From positions 113,937-177,936 of the forward strand of contig JAULBX010030928.1 in NCBI GenBank assembly GCA_032358255.1: 64,000 nucleotides of DNA, in the 5' to 3' direction. This DNA is from Heterotrichella gracilis (lineage: Eukaryota > Sar > Xanthophyceae > Tribonematales > Xanthonemataceae). Below, piece by piece: positions 33,732-50,954 of the stretch (the first letter of the stretch is position 1; the number at the start of each line of letters is the position of its first letter). The translations under genes were made by a program, and so were the position numbers. The notes beneath the pieces were generated by a model. That model did not search any database, was not told where the DNA came from, and worked only from the letters and a program-made list of their open reading frames with translations.

Positions 33732-36700
33732 CTGCGGGTGGGGGGTGGGGGGTGGGGGTCAGGCAGGTGGGGTGAAGAGGGGTTCTTGCGTGCTTGGGAG
33801 GTTGCAAGGCGTGGGGAAGGGTGAGGGAATAAACCCTAGGAGGACGTCCAAGGTACCTAGTGGGAAGGTATGTGGGTTGTGCACCTTGGTGGGTGGTGCG
33901 GGCAGTGTGTGTGTGTGTGTGTGCGCAAAGATCGGCCTGTGCCGCAACGCCATCGCCGGTTAGCGGGCGGAAGCCCGGGTCCAGTATCGTGAACGAGACA
34001 GTAGGTGGCAGAACAACCACGGTTGGCTGGTTTGGGGTCAACCCCGCCAGGTTGGCAGGAGGTGAGGCGGAACAGCGCCCGAAACAAAACACACAACGAT
34101 GGCGCGGGTGAGTGAGTGATTCCCACTCGTACTGAACCAGGCAGCCGACTTGTTGCTAGGCAAGGGTATCCACAGGCAACGCTCGCGCATGCACCAGGCC
34201 ACCGCCGTGCTTGGCCGCACCCCAACGGCGGTGCGTAACGGGTTACCGACGGATTAGGCGAAGTGGCGTCCGCACCTGTGGTGTGAACTGCTGGTGCTCG
34301 GGCGATTGCTGGTGCCGGCGTCAGATACAGAAAGTGTGAACGAGTATAGCTCCGAGGGTTTTGCGCTTCTGGTGGTGTGCTGTTGTGGTGTGAGATTACC
34401 CGTCTTTGAAAAGCCTGCGCGAAATCAGAGGAACGAGGTTAGGCGCCCATCACCGATGAGCTCAGTTGCGAGCAACGGAGGTGGTTGCAAATGGGCGAGT
34501 GCGTGAATGGCTTTGCCTCAAACTGGTGATTAATCGGTGATGACTTGGCGCCGGCGACTGGCACTGAAACCATTGTGATCAGAACTTGGATGCGCAGGGA
34601 CACTGCTAGTGCACCTTGCTAAGGCCCACGGAAACCAACGAAAGGAAGATATCTTTCACACGGAACGGCGCATTGGGTGCCTGCAACAGAAGGCTGCACC
34701 AATACGGTGGTCGAGTCCGCGGTCTTCCTAGGCCCGGGTGGAGCTAGGGCTCGAAAAAAACCTACCCCTCGGGGTTGGACAACCCACGGCTCGGAGTGTG
34801 GCCTAGGAATCGAGGTTGACCAACTTTGCCGGTGAAAAGCTGTCACTAGACGTGCCTCTAGCGCAAGCCGTGTGGTGCCAGGCTGAGCAGCCGCCGTGCA
34901 AGCTTGCAAGCTGTACTGCACCCACGAGACCCTACAACTCCCCCCCATCCACGCCACCCCACCACACATTCCCCGCCCCAACGAAGCCAAAGGGCAACCC
35001 AAGCACACTCGCGGGCGACACACCCTTGGCACTGTTCTGTGCGACCCAAGCTACCCACACCCAATATATCGGCGTACTATAGTGCACTCCCGCGTTTGAG
35101 GGTAGTGGCAGGATGGCCACTTCGCTAGCCTTGCCCCACCCACCACAAGGCAATGCCTACCTCGTTGTTTGTTCACCAAGCCCCCGCCGGCACGCATCGC
35201 CCTCCTCTGCTGACTCGATGCACCACCGCAACCACCTATGAGCGGCAAAGTTGTGGCTGGTGAAACTGGCTTGTGCATGGGAGAAATGCATGGAGACGGG
35301 GAGGTCGTGGCATCTTTTGGCTTCAGAGTTCCAAATATACTGGTATCTTTTGGTGGGCAGGTGAAATCCCACACGGTTATGGCTTCGAGCTCTTGTTGCG
35401 CTCAGGCAAGCTTGCACTCTGCAACTGGCAGTAGTGCAAAGCTAGATACATAGATTGTTGCCAACTTTGTTACAGGCAACCCGTTTGATGGTGCCCACAG
35501 GTCCTGCTGTTTGCTAGCATCGCCCTAGGGACAAGGTTACCCTTTCATTGCCGTGGACGTTGGCGGGGCAAAGCTGCCACGCTGTCCGCTCTAGCTAGCA
35601 CTTTCACATATGGGCCATACTGCGACTGAACATCAACACCTCACCGATCTCTCGTGGGATAACCCTCAACAAAACCATGCCTACCTAATAACCCCACACC
35701 TTCCACACATACACCCCTCACAAATTTTGCTTGTACACCAAACCTACTGTGGTGACACCTACTTGCAGAACACAAGCACTGATACCAACAATGACTGCTG
35801 TGGTAATACCATGTTTTCGAACAACTCAACTCTTAGAAACTCCGAAAATTTACCTTCAACAACCGGCACGTTGCTCAAAACTGGTACAAGGGCAACCTAG
35901 TGGTGCTGTAGCGTCCACTGCAATCAACTAATGTACTTGCCTACATGATACCTACACACACCCGCATCAAGCACCGCTGCCTATAGTAAACAACCCTTAT
36001 GTGGGGATTGCACGCCAAGTACCACCCCCGTAAGGGTTTAGGGTGCCTTTGCTGGAAAACTGGCCATACTAGTGTACATAGAATATCTCCCTACCTGTAC
36101 ATCCAAGTACCACAAACTTTATGCCACGTCACTGGGAAAAACCTACGTGGCACAGCACACCTGACAAGCACGGCTAACAGCTACAACGTTCATTTTCTTC
36201 TCAGACTATGCACAGTATCCAAATATCGCCAAAAATATGACGTCATCACCAGGAAAATTGGGCCGCAACAAGTGAAAAACTGCGCCTGTTGCGCTCTTGC
36301 TGAAAATCTTAAAGGTCTGGCTCTGCCCAACACAGGGGCAGCTCGACCTTTTCAAAAGGCTTATGTCACGCCTGCCACTGGATGCACAAAATAGCATCTA
36401 AAGGCATCAAATTCATCCCGCCGAATACGTTAAACGTTGCCTGTGTACTAAAAATATTTCTTCTCACTGACCTCTCTCGCACCCACCACCAATACCATCA
36501 ACTGACACGCCGCTGCAAGGCACCCCCATCTCCCCACCAAACGCCCAGCTGAACTCTGCCCGACATCACACAGTGCCAATATCGCCCCCCCACAGCTGTG
36601 CTACATGATGAGCTACCACATGGGTTGCCATGCACAGGGGTAGTTGCCTCCAGCCCCTGCGCTGCCGATGCCCTCCACCAAGTGACACCATGCGGCACAT

Positions 36701-36862
36701 CATCGGCTGCGCACATGCTGCCCTTGACTACCTGCAGTATGAAGCCAGTGATCGTGTACCCCCCCCCACCCCCCCGGGAGGCATGCAGCTCATCATCCTA
36801 CTCACAATCGCTTCCCCTTAACCAGCATCCTGCTGCAAAGCCCCACGCCGGCGCCTAGGCCC
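33732..36862. other. 3.1-kb gap upstream of the NLP gene, no gene recognised
   Basis: It holds the promoter of the minus-strand NLP gene (right of 33732) and the 3' end of the LOV gene (left of 36862). A (TG)n run lies at 33905-33925. Several open frames (for example 34619-35032 minus and 33857-34225 minus) show no family motif and no consistent splice phase. I cannot exclude an extra 5' NLP exon near 33930-34090. Confidence 0.45.
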
Positions 36863-42003
<5,141 letters not shown>

Positions 42004-43027
42004 GCAGCGGGTCCGGGCCAGAAAGAGGGGCCCTGTGTCTGTATCAGGAGCTCACAGCACGAAACCAACTCCAGGAGCGATTGCTACACAGCTGTGCTGC
42101 CGCCCCCCCGCTGCCAACTCGGCAAAAATGCCACCTCGGCCTTAACAACGAGCTGGCCGTAACTTTCACACCATAGCTAGATATCCCTACAGTGACCAGC
42201 TAACAAGTTATGTTCCTGCTGAAAGTTTGCGAGCTAGGGAGTGTCTAGAACGCTATTGACACGGCACTGCAAGATAACAAGATTGGTGTGGTTGGGGGCT
42301 CCGAAACAGTAGGTTACGGTCCCCGATAGCGACACCACCTTTTACGAGTCAGCACAGGTAGAGGGCAAGCAAGGCACGGCACGGCTTGAAAGTTTTGAAA
42401 GCCGCACTGCTGATAAGGTGTCGATGGACGCGCTTCCAGCTAGCTTTATAAAGCTTCCGGAGTTGCGGTGGGCAAAAACTCCATCTTTATACAAAAGTGA
42501 GAGATAATATTATTGATATGAGCGGGAGAGTTTGGGCCAGGGCAAACTGTGCCGCAGGAGTTTTGGTGGATGTTTCTGTAGCCTTTACCCAGAGATTGGA
42601 GTTGAGGTTTTAACAGATCTCTCTTTACCTGCGCGACAATAGAACTTTAGCCATACACCTTGCAACTGACCGGCCTCTGAACTCAGTGCTGCGTGGGTGC
42701 CAACCTGTCGCCTCCACATAAGTGTGCAATATAGCAGCCACAACTGCGCTTTGCAGAGGCCTGTAGAAAGTGGAAAAGCGGCAGGTGTATGGTGTTCATG
42801 ACGGCACCACACTTTTCAACCACTGCTCTGCAACCTAGCACCGGGACATAGACGGCTCGCCCTAGGGGTTCCAGTAATCCTCGACTAAATGGGCCCTCCT
42901 CTCACAGCTCACCACCGCAACCACAACCGCCTCACCGATGTGTTTTAACGGCTCTATTTTGCTCGACTTCCTCCCAACACCCCTTCCCGGACTGCGCACG
43001 GCTGGCTCCCCTATGGTTCCATAAGCC
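42004..43027. promoter_or_regulatory. Divergent promoter region, LOV fusion gene and SUMO ligase gene
   Basis: It separates opposite start codons at 42003 and 43028. It contains a perfect 14-bp palindrome AGCTTTATAAAGCT at 42442-42455 that includes a TATAAA box readable on both strands. No other motif is convincing. Confidence 0.5.
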
Positions 43028-46000
43028 ATGAATGCATCCATACGAGCTCATATCTTGACCTTCAAGCTAAAGGAGCTGCAGCAGTGCTTGGACCAGTTGG
43101 GTGTGAGTAAGAAGGGTAAGAAGCTGGAGCTGCAGCAGCGCCTGTTTGCATACTTTGGGGAGCAAGTGGGCACGGTGGATAGGTTTGCGGTGAGGCCACG
43201 GGAGCAATGGAAGATAGACGCAGCAGGTGGGTGCCAGCCGGACTCCTGCCACACCATATGGGCACGATGGTGTGCGCTATGAATGCATTTCAAAGTTGGC
43301 TTTGGTGAAGTGTACCCAGCCATGCTGCATGCCACCTTTGACCTTGCCACCTCACTGCATGCATATCAGCAGCACACCCAGCCCTGCAAAACATGCGCCA
43401 CTGGGCTCTCTCCTGGAACTGCATATACCCTGCTTTAAGTTAATTTCTACACGAGTCTCTTGTAACCTTGTCAAATTGCTGATCGGGAACCCGCCCCGCA
43501 GTGCGCATTGTGGAGGACATATATGCGCAGACCGCTGCCGGGAGGAACTGCTACAGCAGCACCAATAGAGGGGAGGTCACTAGCAGGTGAGCCATACTGC
43601 TCACCAGGCGCACCCCACGCCACACCCGAACCCCAGGCACAGCTGCGCAGCGCCACCACTCGGCACTGGACCCTGTGCACCCACAGCCACGCCCACAGCC
43701 GCTGCCACACCCACAGCGAGACACCCATCCACCCACCACCCCACAGCCACGTTGTGGGTGGCAATCAGCCTAGGGACCATGAAAACTGCATTCATTCCCC
43801 TGTGCAAGTGAAAGGCGCCCACCCCACCCCACCTGCCCGGCCCATGCGTACCCCCTGCCGCTGACCTTGGACCCCAAACCCTTGACCCTGTGCGTGGGTA
43901 GTGCGCACGCCAACGTGGCCACAAGGGCTTCTGCCAACCTTGAACCCTGAACCCTAGAGCTTGCGGACCCTACACCCTACACCCTGCTGGCCCTTGAAAC
44001 TTGAACCCTAGACCCTGTGTGCGTGTAGTGCGCATGCCCACGTGGCCAATGGGAGTGCGGCTGCGGTGTCGGCCCCTGGGTCTGGCAACACGCGCATCCG
44101 CTGCGTGTGCAACGTGAACCTGGACAGGGGGGAGATGATACAGTGCGAGGTGAGGGGAGAATGGGGAGGAGGATAGGTGGGGATTGGGGGTGGGTAGGGG
44201 GGGAGCGCCTCCATGCGGCCGCAGCCCTGGGCTGGTGCTGCATAAGCCGCTTCCATACCCACCATTGCTGCTGCCATGCGCTGGCATGTGGGCATGGGAG
44301 GGGGGACTACCTTGCACATGCACGCAAACCGCCATCCTGTCGACCACATGCAGGGCGCTCCCAGTGGTCCTTGACGCCCGGGGGCAAATCAATTACCAAA
44401 CAGCATCATGTCACAATTATCATTACCACAACACCCCACCCCACACCTCCTGAACACTCCGCCCCTCACAGGGCCCGGCTTGTGGCGTGTGGCAGCACTG
44501 CTCCTGCGCGTGCGTCCCCTACCCGCTGCCCCCCACCGCCTCATTCCTGTGCGAGCTGTGCCGGGCACAGCAGGCAGACCCCTTCTGGGAGATCATCGAC
44601 ACAACCCTGGCAACGCCGGTCAAGCTCAGGTCGCAGGTAGGCCCCAGCCACAAGCGGAAATGTAGGGTTTGTAGGGTTACAGGGTCCGTAATGGTAGGGT
44701 CTAAGCTCATGCCACCCATCGCCCTATTCCCGTGGGAGTTGTGGCGAACGCAGCAGGCGGACTCCTTCTGGGAGATCATTGGCTCTACGCGTGCGCAGCC
44801 ACAACTGTCCAATTAGCCAAATGAGCCAGATGAGTTGTACGTGCCAGGGCACCTGCATGCGAAGCGACATGCATTGCGCACACCAAGCCAACCCTTCCCA
44901 CTGTGCATGCACGGTGTCACCCACCACCACCACCACCACCGCCACCACCACCCACCCCCGCAGGCCCCTCCGCGGCCCCCCTCCGCGCCCCCCTCCACCA
45001 GCCCAGTGGCGCAGACCTGTGAGCGCATGTTCACGCTGACGCAATCACACCTGGACCCAATCAAGAGCCAGCCAGAAAAGTTCCAGCTGCAGGTGGGTTG
45101 TAGGGATTTGCTAGGGTTTGGTTAGTGTTGTATTTTCTGCAGCCGGTCATGTCTCACGCTGGCACAGTCACACATGGACATCATCAAGGGCCAGCCAAGA
45201 AAGTTCCAGCTGCAGGTGGGGTGCAATGTTTAGGGTTGAGCTAGGGTTTTGTTAGGGTTGTGCGGGCACAGAGCTCTCTGCATTATCTGGGACTCCATAT
45301 ATTAGCAATTTGCATATATTGCTGTCCTACGATACTGGGGCGCCCTACATTTGTTGGAGCTCCCTACATTTGTGAGGATCCCAAAAACTCGAAAACAAAA
45401 CTGAGAACACCAGGGGATATGATCTGATGTGTTGGACGGGGATGAGTACTGAACACATCTCAACCCCCGCAGGTTGGTTGCCTCCAGCTGAACGATTCTG
45501 TCCCCCTGCGCTACCACTGGCCCAGGCAGGTTGACCTGCGCGTGAACAACATGGCGTACAGGCCATATGCGAGGAACCCGGGGGCGAAGCTGGGGGGGAA
45601 TGCTAGGGACGAGCCGGCAAGCGTGGGTGAGTAAAAGGGGTTACGGGGGGGGTCTGGTTGGCGAGGGGGTGGGGGTGGGGGGTAGGACCTAATGATATGC
45701 ATGAGAATTGGAATGCAATTGTCTTGCCCAAAAGAATAGGCAAGAAGGTGCACCCGCGGTTGTGCTTTACCGGGCGCAACCGCTTGTCCCTTCTCATGCA
45801 TTTAACGAGGGTTATACAACATATGAACCAGCTGTTGGAGATTCATTTGGCGCCTTTTTAGCATGGCAAAAACCAAGCCCGAAATTAAGGCAACAAGCTC
45901 AATACCCCTGCCCTTGCCCCTGCAGGCGTGATGTGCTTCACTGGTCGCAACCGGCTGTCGATGGCCTGCGTTGACGCCTCCGCATACGCCCTCACCCTGG

Positions 46001-49000
46001 CCATTGCACGCAAGCGCACGCGGGCGGAGGTCATGCGCATCATGGCGCCACCCGAGACGCTGGACCAGGCGGTGGAGAGGATACAGGGGGCGCTGGCGGC
46101 TGGGCACGCAGGTGGGTGGTGGTGTGGGTGTGGTGGGATGGGGTGGTGGGTATGGGGAGGGGGGAGGACGGGGGGGCAAGGGGATGGCGCAGGAGGGGTC
46201 GCATGCGCTAGGGTCGAGAGGATACAGGGACCGCTGGCGCCAGAGCAAGCGGATGGTGCGTTGGAGGTTGGAGCTGCCCTTGTATCCGTGCGCAAGACCC
46301 ATCCCCCACCCGAACCCACACGCCACCTGCACCCAGGTGACGACGAGGTTGAGGTAGAGACAGGGTGCTCTCCTTGCGAGACCCCAATACCTGGCCACAC
46401 CCCGCCACTCTCCCCTTGCGCACAAACTCAACAACCCCTACAGGCAACAGCATTCCTAACACACTTTTGACTGCCACCACCCTCCAAGACACCCACATCT
46501 CATCCCACCCACCCTCCCCACCCACCCCCAGGTGACGACGAGCTTGAGGTAGAGACAGCTGTGCTCTCCCTGCGCGACCCCAACAGCGGCGTGCGCCTGG
46601 CCACCCCCGCGCGCTTCAGGGACGCCAGCGGGCTGCACGCCTTTGACCTGGACACCTTCCTGAGCATCGCTGAGCGTCAGCGCAAGTGGCAGTGCCCGCA
46701 CACCATGCGGCACAGTAGTGTGGGCCAGCTGCAGGTGCGTGCGTGTGTGTGTGGGGGGGTGTTGTTTTGGGGGTATGGGCTTGCGATGTGGGGAGGGTTT
46801 GGGGTGGGAGGTGGGCAGTGTGGGGAGGCCAATATGCACGCCTTTTGATCTGGATGCCTTAGCATAGCTGAGCGGCAGTGGCCGCATAGCATGCGACACA
46901 GCAGTGTGGGGCAGCTGCAGGTGCGTGTGCTGGGGAAGGGTGCAGCGTGTGCAGGGATGCCGGTTTCTTGTTGTCCATTGGGGTGGAGAGGGTGCACCCC
47001 ATTCATTGCCTCCATATATTTTCCTTTGTTACTTGTGGCTACCCATACATGTGGTGTATATTCCAAGTAGGCGGTTGTTTGGCTTAAGCATGTAACGAAT
47101 AAATGAGAAAAGGAATGTAGGCAATATCTTTTCTAGAAAAAGTGTTTCCAGAATATGTTTCTGTCCCTGAATCTGATGTAATGCACTACTGCCTCGCCAC
47201 CACTACCACCACCTTACAACCCCCCACCTAACCCTAACCTCAGCCCTAATTCTACCCGCAGGTGGACGCCTACCTGTCAGCCGTCCTGCTGCGCCTGGCC
47301 GCCCACCCGGACGTGATGGATGTGGAGGTGTCGCCGCAGGGCATGTGGAGGCCCGCGGGGGGCAAGGGGGAGTGGCAAGACGTGCGCACGGGGGGGCCGC
47401 TGACCATCGGACCCCAGCTCGGGGATGTGGCGGTCAAGCCGGATCCCGGCGGTTTTGAGGCGCTGCTGGGTAGGGTTTTGCATAGGGTTTGGATGGGGTT
47501 GTGGGCTGGGACTGCATGGGATATTTTTGGGGGCGGTGGGCTGCTGGATGGGGCCTTACACTACACTACATTACATTACATGCGTGCTCTGGAGGGGCCT
47601 TGTGTTGGGGTATATCTGCGTTCATGGGGTTTTGTGCAGGCGATGCCTGCCGCCACCCCATCCCAGCACTTGCCTCACCGCATCCCCCACCCAGCCCACC
47701 ACTTGCCTGGTCCACCACCCCCCATGCCTCACCCAATCCACCCCCCACCCGCAGCCGGCGACTCAGACTCTGAGGATGAGAGTGAGGGAGCTGAGCTACG
47801 CAAGGCTGCCGCGGCGGTGGCTGCACAGTCCCGCAAGCGCAAGGCGCCCCCGCCCATGGTCATCGACCTGCTGGACGACTCGGATGAGGAGGAGGTAGGG
47901 TTTGGGTTAGGGTTTGGATTAGGGTATCAGATGAGGAGGAGGTAGGGTTTGGGTTTGGGTTTTCATACGCCCCCGTCCATGCTCATCGACCTGCTGGACG
48001 ACTCGGATGAGGACGAGGTGGGGTTTGGTTGGGGTTTCCAAATGAGGACAATTGCATTACTTTGGCACAACTCAAATCCATCCCTAAGCCCCTTGGCCAC
48101 ACACGGCGCAGCCCTGTCACATGGTACTTCCTTAGGCAGGACCACACAACCCTGCCTGCAACCCTGTGCATGGGCCACGCAACCACAACATGCACGGGTT
48201 GCGCGCAGGTTGCCTCTGGGCGCATGGAGCTAGGCATGCAGCCCACAACCCTTCGCCGACCCTCGTGTGACCCTGGCGCGACCCTATGTGTGTTGCGCGC
48301 AGGTTGCCTCTGGGCGCATGAATGGTGGGGCGGCGCCAGGACCGGGCTCAGCGGCGGTGGCAAGCAGCCAGGGGCAGGGGGCGCAGCAGGTGGGTGGTGT
48401 GGGTGTGTGTGGTGAGGAGGGCGGATGTGGGGCCAGAATCCAGGGTTGGCATCTGGGGAGTGCGTGGATGATTTTACTGTGGGGGTGGGAAAAAATGTAA
48501 AACTACTGGGCTTCTCATGTTCCTGAAACAACCATGATCACAATCAGTTGTGGACATGAGTCTGTGGGGCATGAGGCAATGGGGCGTGCTTGACCTCTCA
48601 AGCGTTGGCTACCCACCGCCTAACCCCCTCTCCCCCCACCCCACACAGACCCAGCAGCAACACCGCCCACTGGTAATTCGCCTGCCGCAGCGGCCCACGC
48701 CCACCCCCCAACCCCCACCCTCCCCCCACCTCATGCCGGGAAACAACCACCGCTCAAACAGCCTGGCGGTATCCGCCATGGCTGGTGGCGGCGGCAGTGG
48801 TGGCGGTGGCGGCGGTGGTGGAGGTGGTGGTGGTAATGGTGGAGTAGGTAGCCCCCTCCAGGCTTATGCGCTGATGAGCGCTTTCCCCTCGTCGCCCAAT
48901 GCCCTCGCGGTGAGTGGTGGTGGGGATTGGGGTTCTCTGCCACCTTGTAGCCACATACATGTTGTGTATGCGCAAGTTAATGCCTACGTGGCTTGAGGTT

Positions 49001-50403
49001 CTTGTGAGACTTGTGTGATGGGGCTTTTGATTGGAAAGCACTCGCGACACCATGCACAGACCAACGATGTACACCTGCACACGCATGCTCACTTGACCTG
49101 CATCCACAGTGGGGATATGGGTGTAACACGCATCAAAGTAAATACTTTCCTCATTCTGGACCCCACCCAATACCCATTCACGCCGTCTCCCATCATGCAG
49201 GGTGCCTACACCATGTCCCTGCCTGTCTACCCCTCACTGGGGGGGGGGCAGGGTATGAGCATGGCAGGGGGTGCATCATACGTGACCACGACGGGGGTGC
49301 AGGGGATGACCATGGGAGGGGGGGCGACGTATGTGTCCACAGGAGGGGGGCAGTGGACCAATGTCGGTGAGTGGGTGGGTGTGTGGGGGGGGGGTCCATG
49401 AAGGTAAACTTAAAAGCAGAAGAAGATAATATATTAGAGTAAAAGTAAAATATGTTGAAAAAGGCATTTTGGTGGCAAAGCGGTGCGCATACCCGTAGGG
49501 GGGTGCATTGTGCCATGGTAGTCCGCATGGGCAGGCAGCTACAGGTGAATTGCACATATGGGTATGCATGCACGGGGGCTTTGGGGTGATGGGATGGCGC
49601 AGGGTGTAGGGTGTAGGGTTTTAGGCAGCTACAGGTGCAGTGCACATGCATGCAAGGGGTGACGCTATGATGCAATGGCGGATGGTGTGTGGCCATGCCA
49701 ACATTATCGTATTTCTATGTTAAATGTACACGGCATGTCAAACATCGCACACCACCTCCCCCCCCATATACACGTACGGCCACCCATGCTGACACCCCCC
49801 TCACCCCCCCTCTATATAGGTGTTCAGGTGGTAGCCCCCGCCCCCGCTGGCCCCGTGTACGCACACCACTCCCTGACACCCATGACACTGGCGGGGCCAA
49901 CCCTCCCGGAGGCGACCTACCACCTCCAGCAGCCCCTCCCACACCAGCACCAGCAGTTGTCAATGCAGCAGCTGGCACAACACCAAGCGGGGCCTCAGCA
50001 GGGCAGCTCCATCCTAGGAGCGCTGCTGACGCATCAAGATTACCTACCGCACCAACAACAGATGCCCCAGCAGCAACAACAGATGCAACAGAACGACTAC
50101 CTGCCCCAACAACAGGTGGACTTCCTACCCCAACACCACACCCTCAGCTACCTGCCCCAACAACTAGACACAAGCCACCAGGACCTCCTGCCGCCGTTCA
50201 TGCAGCACCAGCCGCAGCACCAGCCTGAGTTACCCCAGCAGCAGTACCACCAGCCGCAGCCGCAGTTCCAGGATGCGCAGCAGGGGGTGGGGGGTGACTC
50301 TGCCCCCGCTGTGGCCACTGAATTTGGGTTGTCTAACCCCCTGCCCTCCTACGATTCCTTCCCCTCCATGCTGGATATCATCGAGCTGGCCGACTCGGAT
50401 TAG
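43028..50403 (+). CDS. SIZ/PIAS-type SUMO E3 ligase with degenerate SP-RING, 895 aa
   Basis: Exons 43028-43226, 43502-43586, 44029-44149, 44472-44636, 44964-45092, 45473-45626, 45926-46111, 46532-46734, 47262-47469, 47755-47894, 48303-48389, 48649-48909, 49201-49366 and 49820-50403 join in phase to 895 residues, TAG stop. Domains: SAP (about 10-45, LTFKLKELQQCLDQLGVSKK); plant-type PHD finger (IRCVCNVNLDRGEMIQCEGP, ACGVWQHCSC, FLCELCR); PINIT (about 234-345, LNDSVPLRYHWPRQVDLRVN, GRNRLSMACVDASAYALTLA); SP-RING position (about 347-413, LRDPNSGVRLATPARF, HAFDLDTFLSIAERQRKWQC). Acidic SUMO-interacting motifs follow: VIDLLDDSDEEE at about 519-530 and IIELADSD at the C-terminus. Gly- and Gln-rich regions fill 560-870. 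The family attaches SUMO to nuclear proteins. Most zinc ligands of the SP-RING are replaced, so catalytic activity is doubtful. Confidence 0.9.
43880..43930 (+). repeat. Echo of SUMO-ligase exon 3 start
   Basis: The exon 3 start with its TAG acceptor (GTAGTGCGCATGCCCACGTG, 44026 onward) has a copy at about 43889-43925 (GTAGTGCGCACGCCAACGTG). CCCTAAA/CCCTACACC-like sequence lies between them. Confidence 0.9.
44700..44795 (+). repeat. Echo of SUMO-ligase exon 4 (PHD part)
   Basis: About 85 bp of exon 4 (CTGTGCCGGGCACAGCAGGC, CCTTCTGGGAGATCAT) recurs at 44707-44790 (TTGTGGCGAACGCAGCAGGC, CCTTCTGGGAGATCAT). In the copy the PHD cysteines are changed (TGC to TGG), showing it is not under selection. 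Confidence 0.88.
45137..45245 (+). repeat. Echo of SUMO-ligase exon 5 end with donor
   Basis: The last 70 bp of exon 5 (CACGCTGACGCAATCACACC to TTCCAGCTGCAGGTGGG) recurs at 45152-45220, with an intact GTGGGG donor, then GTTTAGGGTT-like sequence. Confidence 0.92.
46205..46385 (+). repeat. Echoes of both junctions flanking SUMO-ligase intron 7
   Basis: GAGAGGATACAGGG.CGCTGGC from the end of exon 7 recurs at about 46217-46240. The start of exon 8 with its acceptor (CCCAGGTGACGACGAGCTTG) recurs at about 46333-46375. Confidence 0.85.
46836..46926 (+). repeat. Echo of SUMO-ligase exon 8 end (SP-RING part)
   Basis: TTTGACCTGGACACCTT... and ...GTGTGGGCCAGCTGCAGGTG of exon 8 recur at 46844-46926, with internal loss and an in-frame TAG, so the copy is non-coding. 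Confidence 0.9.
47895..48025 (+). repeat. Echoes of SUMO-ligase exon 10 end, including a second SIM
   Basis: GAGGAGGAGGTAGGGTTTGG recurs at about 47933-47952. A longer copy at 47968-48018 still encodes an acidic SUMO-interacting motif (LIDLLDDSDEDE) followed by a GTGGGG donor. GGTTTGGGTTAGGGTTT-type sequence separates the copies. Confidence 0.9.
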
Positions 50404-50450
50404 GGTTTAGGGTTTAGGATCATGTCATTGAGCTGGCCGACTCAGACTGA
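50404..50450 (+). repeat. Echo of the SUMO-ligase C-terminus behind its stop codon
   Basis: After TAG, two TTTAGGG-like units (GGTTTAGGGTTTAG) are followed by ATCATGTCATTGAGCTGGCC and the next bases, a copy of the last exon that would encode VIELADSD and TGA. The copy is downstream of the stop, so it is untranslated. Confidence 0.92.
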
Positions 50451-50949
50451 CACGTGGCATGTACACAGGCCCTGGGGCTGGGGGGCGTTGCTTTCCGCCC
50501 ACCCATATGCTGCAGCAACAGTTGGAGTGGGTGGAGGTCGCAGCGTGCGGCACGAGAGGCTTGGACGCCATGACTTTTGACCTTGCCAATGAACCTTGCT
50601 GCTTTTGACCTTGACTTTTAACCCTTCATGGGCCCAGTGCCCTCTACCTGGTTTAGGGTTTAGGGTTTTGACTTTTGACTCTGAACGGGCCCTGTGTGGC
50701 TCCAATCTTGCCATCCAGTATCTGGGTATTCTATCGAGTTTCCTGACAAACACGCAAGGCTAACATCCCCATGCACCACCGAGGTTAAGGGCTGCCAGGG
50801 TCCTTTTTCTCCCCTTCCAGCTATTATACCTTGCACCAGCTGTTTCCCCCCTGACCCGTTCCATGCAACAGCAGCAGTGGGGTGTGTGCACGGATTTAGT
50901 GACGAGACAGTGTCTGCCCACTGCCATTCAAGTTTAACGGGACACACGC

Positions 50950-50954
50950 TGTAA
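50950..50954 (+). terminator. TGTAA, candidate 3' end signal of the SUMO-ligase gene
   Basis: The green-algal polyadenylation-type pentamer lies about 550 bp after the stop codon. Assignment is by motif only. Confidence 0.35.

Noticed and set aside
34619-36400. Several open frames of 60-140 codons
   Set aside because: No motif, no splice pattern, and comparable frames on both strands; best explained as chance frames.
43551-43924. Overlapping open frames near SUMO-ligase exon 2 that read CAC/GTG-rich peptides
   Set aside because: They are low-complexity intron sequence (CCCACAGCC repeats) between two well-supported exons.
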